Shown piece after piece: positions 58,306 to 64,000 of a DNA stretch of 64,000 nt. Position 1 is the first letter of the stretch. The number at the start of each line of letters is the position of its first letter. Made by a program: the position numbers and the translations under genes. This DNA is from Scilla litardierei (lineage: Eukaryota; Streptophyta; Magnoliopsida; Asparagales; Asparagaceae), in NCBI GenBank assembly GCA_030789695.1, contig CM061132.1, positions 34,000,418 to 34,064,417 on the forward strand. The letters are read 5' to 3'. Below the pieces are notes generated by a model. The model worked only from the letters and a program-made list of their open reading frames with translations, was not told the origin of the DNA and ran no database searches.

Positions 58306-59500
58306 TAGTGCTACAATATATGTAGAATAATTGGGAGGAAAAAAGCGGAGAAATCAATTAAGGAGAAAGTAAAGTAATTTTAGAGTTAGGTTTTAAGATT
58401 TGTGTTTTATTTAAGTAGACTTGGGAATTTTGAGAAGGAGAGGCGCTCTGATATCATGTCGCTAGGAAAAAGAATTATTACAAAAGTCAACCACAAATTG
58501 AGACAGTGATATTGTTTATATAGCTAAAAATACAAGTTGAAAATAATTAAAATTACAATTCATATGTGATTCCTTATTTGACTATAATTCTAAAACTAGA
58601 AAAATAAAATTTTTATTTCTAAATTAGAAACTCTTCTAATTTTATTATAATTCTAACAATCAACAAATAAGGGATTGAAACTTGAGTACATGGTTGTTAA
58701 GAAAAAAATCTAAAGGAGCTTCTTATGACGCCCTCAAACTTCATTAATAGGAATCATTTGCAAAGCCAATTCTTAACACTGACATTGAACGACTAGAAGA
58801 AAGATATGACAGTTCTTACCACAGTGCACTTGATATAGCTTCCAGAATCAACAGATAAAGCAGCATGCCATAAAAAGAACAATTGCTCATTTGAAAATGC
58901 TAAGCCACTATGAATGCAGGTGGACCAACCTAATCCAATCCAAATTTAATCCTGACATAGGGCATATTTGTGTGGATCCAATCGAAATGATTCTCATCCT
59001 ACATTACATTTTCACAATGGATTGGGGCAATACAAGTGACTGTCTCTGGCTTCCATGTTTTGATTGCAAATCCCAAGGACTATAATACAAAAAGTTGCAC
59101 AATCCTTTAGATTAAACGGAGAGGTCTTGTGCGCTTCTTTTTTTAATTCATATGATCTTTCTGATAGATTGCAATTTTGGTCCTTTAGGGACGTTTTCGT
59201 AATTTTCGGATTTCTAGTGGCTTTTCAGTTTTAGGATCTTTTCGTAATTTTCAGTCTTTAGTTTATTACATATAGGAGGCTATGTGGATTAGAGAAGGCG
59301 TGCTTGATTTGATGATGAAAATTGTGAGAGGTTGAGAGAATTCCCTCTTTTATTGGAGCGTGCGGCCCCCTCTCGAATCGGCGGCTTGGAAGAGCGGTCC
59401 ACCTCTAGAAGTGTGGCCAACCATCGTGTATCCCCTTTTATTTTCATGTACTATCAATAAAAACAGATCCTTTCCTCCAAATTCTTCTCTTTCTAGCCTT

Positions 59501-59620
59501 AAAAATCACATCTTTCCTCTAAGACCCCCACCTTTCCACGAAAAATCACATCTTTCCTCTAAAACCCCCACCTTTCCACCAAAAATCACATCTTTCCTCT
59601 AAAAACCCCACCTTTCTACC
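59501..59620. repeat. 40-bp minisatellite in 5' LTR
   Basis: Three exact-length 40-bp units start at 59501, 59541 and 59581 with AAAAATCACATCTTTCCTCT. The 3' LTR has a single unit (about 60916). The difference explains most of the length gap between the two LTRs. Confidence 0.92.
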
Positions 59621-59720
59621 AAAAATCCCATCTTTATCCATCCAAACCCTAGAAAACCCCTAAAAATCTTATTTTTATCATCAATCCCCCATAAAAATCC
59701 CAGTAAGTGGTATTAGAGCA

Positions 59721-60064
59721 ATGATCTTGTCATCAATGGTGGCGACGGATCTGAAGAGATCTATGGAGGAATTCAGATCTAAGTTCAAGACGTCGATGGA
59801 AGGACTTGAGGCGCGAATGGATGCCAAATTTAAAACCCTTATGCAAACCATGATGCAACAATTCGCGGATCTAAAGACGGTAAATTTGGCGAAAAAATCA
59901 AATTTAGGTGAAAATCTAGATCTAGGGCAAAATTCGGCAACGTTGGCGAAGGAAGAGGCGAATAACGAAGAATCCATAGAAGAAGCCCTTTTCAACGCGA
60001 AGGATGATTTCGAAGAAGCTGAAAAGGACACCCGAGGGGCAGGGACCTCAGCCACCCCCACTTA
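59721..60064 (+). CDS. Gag-like ORF of small LTR element
   Basis: The frame opens at ATG 59721, one base after the primer site, and runs 114 codons to TAG. The text MEEFRSKFKTSMEGLEARMD and KFKTLMQTMMQQFADLK is a heptad-rich helix like the N-terminus of gypsy Gag proteins in this window (compare MAAATRSKDRIDAVEKKF at 57052). The rest is acidic (EEANNEESIEEALF). No capsid domain or zinc knuckle follows. It could be a truncated Gag start that kept its frame. Function is unknown. Confidence 0.5.
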
Positions 60065-61043
60065 GGGCCCCACGCCTCGCTGCAGGGCCGCCCCTACCCT
60101 GCAGGCTGTCGACAAGGTAGCCGCAGCCCTGCAGGGCCTGCCCACAGTTTTGTGGGGCCCGCCACCATTTGTTTGCCGTCTTTCGTGTCCCGTCATGGAT
60201 TGACGCCGCACCTCGGGGCTTGTCATGGCGCGACGACATTTTTGCGGCATCCCAAGGCCCATGATTTGCACATAGACGGCCTCCTGAGTTCCAGAGATCA
60301 TATTATGGGCACGAAGGACTTTCTGAAGAGCTTGATGACTACCGTGGCTTCCATCCAAAATTCATGGGGATGATAAGGAACTTGGATGGCGGAGGAGACG
60401 CACAATGCTATGGTCCTTCCGAGAGCAAGAAAGATAGACATGGAGACCTATACTTTCCTTTAGACTCAGGCATCGACATGCTACCCACTTGGAGCGGATG
60501 GCCCAAGCACTTTCATGTACCACCTTGAGGACACAGTGGATTTTCGAGGACGGAGCAACGATAGATCTGCAATTTTGGCCCTTTAGGGATGTTTTCGTAA
60601 TTTTCGGATTTATAGGAGCTTTTTAGTAATTTTCAATTTTATTGTCTTTTTGTAATTTTCAGTCTTTAGTTTATTATATATAGGAGGCTATGATGGCCCA
60701 TGGGGATTAGAGAGGGCATGCTTGATTTGATGAAGGAAATTGTGAGAGATTGAGATAATTCCATATTTTATTGGATAGCGCGGCCCCTCTCGAATCGGCG
60801 ACTTGTGAGAGTGGTCCACCTCTAGAAATGAGGCCAACCATCTTGTATCACTTTTATTTTCAGGTATTATCAATAAAATCAGCCCATTCCCCCAAAGTCT
60901 TCTCTTTCTAGCCCTAAAAATCACATCTTTCCTCTAAAAACCATGCCTTTCCACCAAAATCCCATCTTTATCCATCCAAACCCTAGGAAAACCCTAAAAA
61001 TCCTATTTTTATCATCAAAACCCCATAAAATCCTATCATTTTC

Positions 61044-62241
61044 CTGGTCATACTACTACTTTTGAAATAAAAATAATGATTTATGATGATGTTGGTACAA
61101 TATCCAAGCAAAATATTATGAATTTTAATCCAAGGATTTCTAGGAATGCATGCAATCCAATTGATTCTCATCCAAGACGAAATCCAACGGATTTCCATCC
61201 CAACAATACAAACAACCATTAAAACCTCCTCAAATCCAGATGAACTGGTTCAACTTCCATCTCAGTCCCACGTTATAAAATTATTTTGAGGTGGGTATGA
61301 GTGGATAACACACAAGTGGAGCAGATTGTCCTCAACCCCATCAAAGCAATTGTCACCTGATACAGAAAGGTTGTCACATCTCATCCATCACATTGCCTTC
61401 TGCACCCTTCTCCATTTCTTTCTCAAACTGGAAATAACTCCCACGACCCTCATCTTCTGTCTGTCCTTAAAAATGAAATGATGTTTTCTTTACGGATTTT
61501 ATTCCCATAATTGTTATAAGTTTCATGCAAATTAAAACTATGGTCTTAAATGATAGTTGTAAAATTATTTGCCGAAATGGAATGCATTATCAGATCAAAT
61601 GGAGACCAGATTTCTGTGGATTAAATTCAGATCATATAAGATACTGATCCAATCCAAAATAGCCATGAAGCACAAAAGACATGCTGCAAGCCACATCAAA
61701 CAAAACAAATGTTAATTGGCTAATATGTTAATTTAATTTAAGGCCCCAAACTGACCTGCTTCTCATAAAGAAACTGCAAGCCGTCCTAGTGCTTTCAGAT
61801 GGCAAATGATTATAACAACAATAATCAACATGACACTAACAACTCCACTACTTGTCACCCACCAGACATGGTAAAACAGAAAAATAACAGTAAAGTGATC
61901 TGCTATAATGTGGAGAAGAGAATAGATTGAAAATGGGTAAACTGCACTAAGGCCCCCCTGATTTATGGGGTATCTGTAGCTAAACACTCGGAATTTTTGA
62001 TACTAACAGTGAGACCCCTTAAGGATAACACTAAACCCCTGAATTAATTGACTAATAAAGAGAAAGTTGCACTTAGACATCATGAAACAAGAATTTTGGA
62101 GATAATTCAAGGGGATCTCAATATTAGTATGATTGTGGGTGTTTAGTTACATGTACCCTACAGAACGGGGTCTGAGTGCAATTTACCCATTCAAAATTAT
62201 GATATCTACTTAGTGTGCACTTCAAGTGTTCGTTGAAATAC
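61044..62241. other. Rest of giant ABCD1 intron next to exon
   Basis: This is AT-rich, non-repetitive intron sequence with no element or gene recognised. Confidence 0.5.
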
Positions 62242-62400
62242 CCTTCTGGGCAGCATCAAGAAGTTCCTCAAGCTCGAATATCCGATTTATTCCACCGGAC
62301 AGTTCAAGAAACTTTCTGTGTAACTCAAGAATGTCACCAAATGCTAGAAAGCTTTGTGATACCACAGATGCTAAAAAGCGCAGTGCATGTGCCAGCTCTC
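62242..62400 (-). CDS. ABCD1 exon: end of second transmembrane domain
   Basis: This reads ELAHALRFLASVVSQSFLAF, then GDILELHRKFLELSGGINRI and FELEELLDAAQK, the last membrane helix and linker before the second nucleotide-binding domain. Length is 159 bp, phase 2 in and phase 1 out. The donor opens the 11.8-kb intron. The phase and sequence of the next exon at 50413 agree with known plant ABCD1 proteins. Confidence 0.94.
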
Positions 62401-62485
62401 CTGAAAAAAAAATTAAATATCATAAACAACAAGCAACATGCAGTAAATCCACTAAAGGATCTATGGTAATCGCATTATCATTAAC

Positions 62486-62666
62486 CTTGTGCAGAAGTTA
62501 AAGCACGGTCTCCTTTATGCTCCATTGCATATAGTAAACTCAGTCCCCATGTCACATTATGTGGGAGTTGCTTTGTGATGAAGTCATCCAGGATACCGTA
62601 AAGCCACTTTTTTCTTAGTAGGATTTTGGAGTGATCAAGCAATTCCCTAAATCTTGAGTCGATCGT
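62486..62666 (-). CDS. ABCD1 exon: transmembrane region
   Basis: The exon has 181 bp and 60 whole codons: TIDSRFRELLDHSKILLRKK, WLYGILDDFITKQLPHNVTW, then GLSLLYAMEHKGDRALTSAQ. It starts after TTAAACAG and ends ACAAG|GTTAATG. The KKWLYGILDDF and VTWGLSLLYA stretches are diagnostic for the C-terminal half of plant ABCD1. Confidence 0.95.
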
Positions 62667-63350
62667 CTGTTTAATATACCAAAACATGGTAAGAGGATCA
62701 AAGTATACAACAAAATGGATGTAATGTACTTAATTTATTTGATAGCGTGAGTGCTATATGAATAATACAATGTAGGAAATTATTGGGATGCCAAAATAGT
62801 TGCTATATGGATTTTAGCAGAACAGACTCATTAATCGGTCAAAAATCATAATATCATTATTTGGGCACATGGATTTTATTATTAAATATTTTAAATCCAA
62901 ATCAGTTCCTCATGAGTAACTTTTGAGTATATGAAATGTCAAATACCCCAAGCATATATAATAACAATTCCATGTTGATAATATACATATGCACTTAACT
63001 GGGCTCTGTCATCTGATGCTAACTAGAACATCGAATTAATATACAACATTCTTCAACCTGTAGACATTTATCACGTTGTGATTTCTTCTTATAGGTGTAT
63101 GCTGTAGAGTAAAAGCTTAGGCATTTAGGTAGGGCAAGCCAATAAAGTAAATTTCAGACGGCTTTTTGTAAAGGTATAGGTCCCATTGCTTCTATGATTC
63201 ATTAAAAAAAATCTTAGGCTAGCCTTTCCTGATCCAAAAACAAGTGAAAGTGATGAAGGAATTGGAAGATGAAAAAAAATTCAGAATGGAATGCCAAATA
63301 TTATTACATCCTGCCCCAAAGGAAATGCATTGTAGAATAACAGGACTTAC

Positions 63351-63423
63351 AGCTTTTTCCCGAGGACCACCGCCAAAGAAAGCAATAGATTCAGCATGTG
63401 TACGGAGCCTCGAGTGCATAAAC
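63351..63423 (-). CDS. ABCD1 exon: EAA-like motif
   Basis: A 73-bp exon reads FMHSRLRTHAESIAFFGGGP and REKA. The HAESIAFFGG text is the EAA-like motif of ABCD transporters, a cytosolic loop that couples ATP hydrolysis to transport. The acceptor is CCTAG, the donor GCT|GTAAGT. The first codon (AG + G, Arg) is shared with the exon at 63559. Confidence 0.94.
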
Positions 63424-63558
63424 CTAGGTATATGAAATACCACCAACTAATTAGTTTTCATGATCACAAATATAAGTTGCAATAATTATATATGAAGCAA
63501 GGTATAGTCCTCAAGATGTTTGACAGTATTGCACAGAACATGGGAACACAGTGTCTAC

Positions 63559-63708
63559 CTAAAAGTTCCTTCAAGTTGTTGTTCTCTGCTAGCCAGCTCA
63601 CCAAATTCAGGGGCAACGCTTCTCAAAAAGCCTAAACCCAGTAACATATAAGCATATAATATAGCAACTCCTCTTCGGCCAGTCAAGAGCTTCATTCTCC
63701 AAGTGAAC
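63559..63708 (-). CDS. ABCD1 exon: transmembrane helix
   Basis: A 150-bp exon: FTWRMKLLTGRRGVAILYAY, MLLGLGFLRSVAPEFGELAS, REQQLEGTF. It is one membrane helix plus the following loop. Its phases join the exons on either side (TG+G for Trp, AG+G for Arg). The splice sites are CTGCAG and TTTTAG|GTAGAC. Confidence 0.94.
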
Positions 63709-63781
63709 CTGCAGAATTTGAGCAAAAGATAAGGCATGCTGGCAAATATCAGTACTAGAAGAAAAAGATAAGTTGACTCAC

Positions 63782-63906
63782 CAGATGATATCAACAGAAG
63801 GCTTTACCATTCCAGTAACTAAACTCGATAGATCACTTGTTAACTTTTCTACATCGTGTGTTATCCTCTGATCAGCATCAATATCTTTACCTGACATGTG
63901 GAACAC
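63782..63906 (-). CDS. ABCD1 exon: loop 1 of second half
   Basis: The first exon seen inside the window has 125 bp: VFHMSGKDIDADQRITHDVE, KLTSDLSSLVTGMVKPSVDI, IW. The ADQRITHDVE text is the 'NxDQRI..DV' loop typical of ABCD proteins. Acceptor TTGCAG at 63907, donor CATCTG|GTGAGT. The rest of the gene (N-terminal half, first NBD) would lie to the right of the window. Confidence 0.94.
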
Positions 63907-64000
63907 CTGCAATGGTGACAGTTCAATTCAGATTAACACAAAAAAGCGGCTTAAGGTAGTAATTTACTGCAGTACATAGTGTGAAGCTATATGGAAAGCA
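63907..64000 (-). other. ABCD1 intron, runs off the window
   Basis: The last 94 bases hold no exon of the family and carry the acceptor context of the exon ending at 63906. Confidence 0.6.

Larger units (their letters stand above)
51276..58658 (-). mobile_element. Decayed Ty1/copia element, minus strand, host of nested insertions
   Basis: The right (5') LTR spans 58457-58658 (TGTCGCTAGGAAAAAG...TTCTAACA). A decayed primer site (CTCTGATATCA, 58446-58456) lies on its inner side. The left (3') LTR starts at 51276, is split by another insertion and ends at about 53314 (...CTCTAACA). The two LTRs share AAGAATTATT, AATTACA and AACTCT(C/T)CTAATTTTA. Minus-strand text at 53340-54600 contains copia RT/RNase H relics: NAFFHGNLCEKLYME, AGYLSDRQSTS, RTKHVKIDWY, THIRSDAQLVDLFSKCLG. 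Stops are dense. Possible decayed target copies are GCCAA (51271) and ATCAA (58659). Confidence 0.8.
59162..61038 (+). mobile_element. Small non-autonomous LTR element, TSD (C/T)TTTC
   Basis: The 5' LTR is 59162-59702 (TGATAGATTGCAATTTTGG...ATCCCA) and the 3' LTR 60559-61038 (CGATAGATCTGC...CCTATCA). CTTTC precedes and TTTTC follows. The primer site, TGGTATTAGAGCA at 59708, has one base changed from the common one. The 856-bp interior has one open frame (59721-60064) with a Gag-like coiled-coil start and no other domain. It lies in the giant ABCD1 intron, outside the copia. Confidence 0.85.
50414..62241 (-). other. ABCD1 giant intron, 11.8 kb, full of nested elements
   Basis: The donor (CAGAAGG|GTATTT, at 62242/62241) and acceptor (AATGCAG, at 50414) are both phase 1: AAG-G joins to AT-ATT, giving Lys-Asp-Ile as in other plants. 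The intron holds a copia (51276-58658) with a TRIM, a hAT and a gag-only LTR element nested in it, a 465-bp tandem duplication and a further LTR element (59162-61038). The non-element sequence is 50414-51275, 58659-59161 and 61039-62241, so the intron was about 2.6 kb or less before the insertions. No alternative exon is evident in those parts. Confidence 0.85.

Noticed and set aside
57323..58357. Three similar minus-strand ORFs starting MYHSNTWKG or sharing their tails
   Set aside because: They are the same stretch read in the two units of the 465-bp duplication and show no domain.
1..64000. CRISPR array, operon or bacterial defence system
   Set aside because: No regular spacer array or prokaryotic gene order; introns and plant retrotransposons throughout.

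Overview
This is nuclear DNA from a flowering plant with a repeat-rich genome. The evidence is GT-AG introns, fragments of typical plant genes (peroxisomal ABCD1/PXA1, chloroplast TIC236, a p68-type DEAD-box helicase), tRNA-Met-type retrotransposon primer sites (TGGTATCAGAG and variants), and SIRE-, chromovirus- and copia-type elements nested in each other. Two 500-base N runs (18057-18556, 46558-47057) are scaffold gaps. I cannot name the species from sequence alone.

Layout. 1-5390: a 1.16-kb direct repeat and CA-rich filler. 5391-12580: two 3-kb solo-LTR-like insertions with exact 5-bp target duplications. 12581-16000: a decayed plus-strand Ty1/copia element. 16200-18056: foldback repeats, then a LINE fragment cut by the first gap. 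18557-20988: repeats plus one orphan DEAD-box helicase exon. 20989-22812: a SIRE-type solo LTR carrying hairpin-forming tandem repeats. 22818-33129: MITE/foldback families, a decayed minus-strand copia, a third TGTAACG-type solo LTR, and arrays of a short GGAACAACAAATT motif. 33130-33675: two intact TIC236 exons (plus strand). 34172-36616: an LTR element carrying a LINE piece. 37.5-46 kb: AT-rich repeats including a 145-bp satellite-like array with dimeric structure. 46110-48828: a BED/hAT-like fragment, a gap, then RNase H, integrase and chromodomain of a chromovirus.

49935-63906 (minus strand) holds seven exons of ABCD1, the peroxisomal fatty-acyl importer. All splice phases agree and there are no internal stops. 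One intron is 11.8 kb long and holds most of the interest. A copia element (51276-58658) was hit by a miniature LTR element (51394-53224), which was hit by a hAT element (52104-52835) carrying an exon-like piece. The copia was also hit by a gag-only LTR element (54680-57416), whose edge then took part in a perfect 465-bp tandem duplication. A separate small LTR element (59162-61038) lies in the same intron. Target duplications or split homologies support the order of events.

TIC236 (plus) and ABCD1 (minus) converge on 33.7-49.9 kb, yet I could not find the C-terminal exons of either there. Either they lie in very long introns or the gap, or one or both copies are truncated. No CRISPR, operon or bacterial feature is present, and most of the window is transposon sequence rather than genes.
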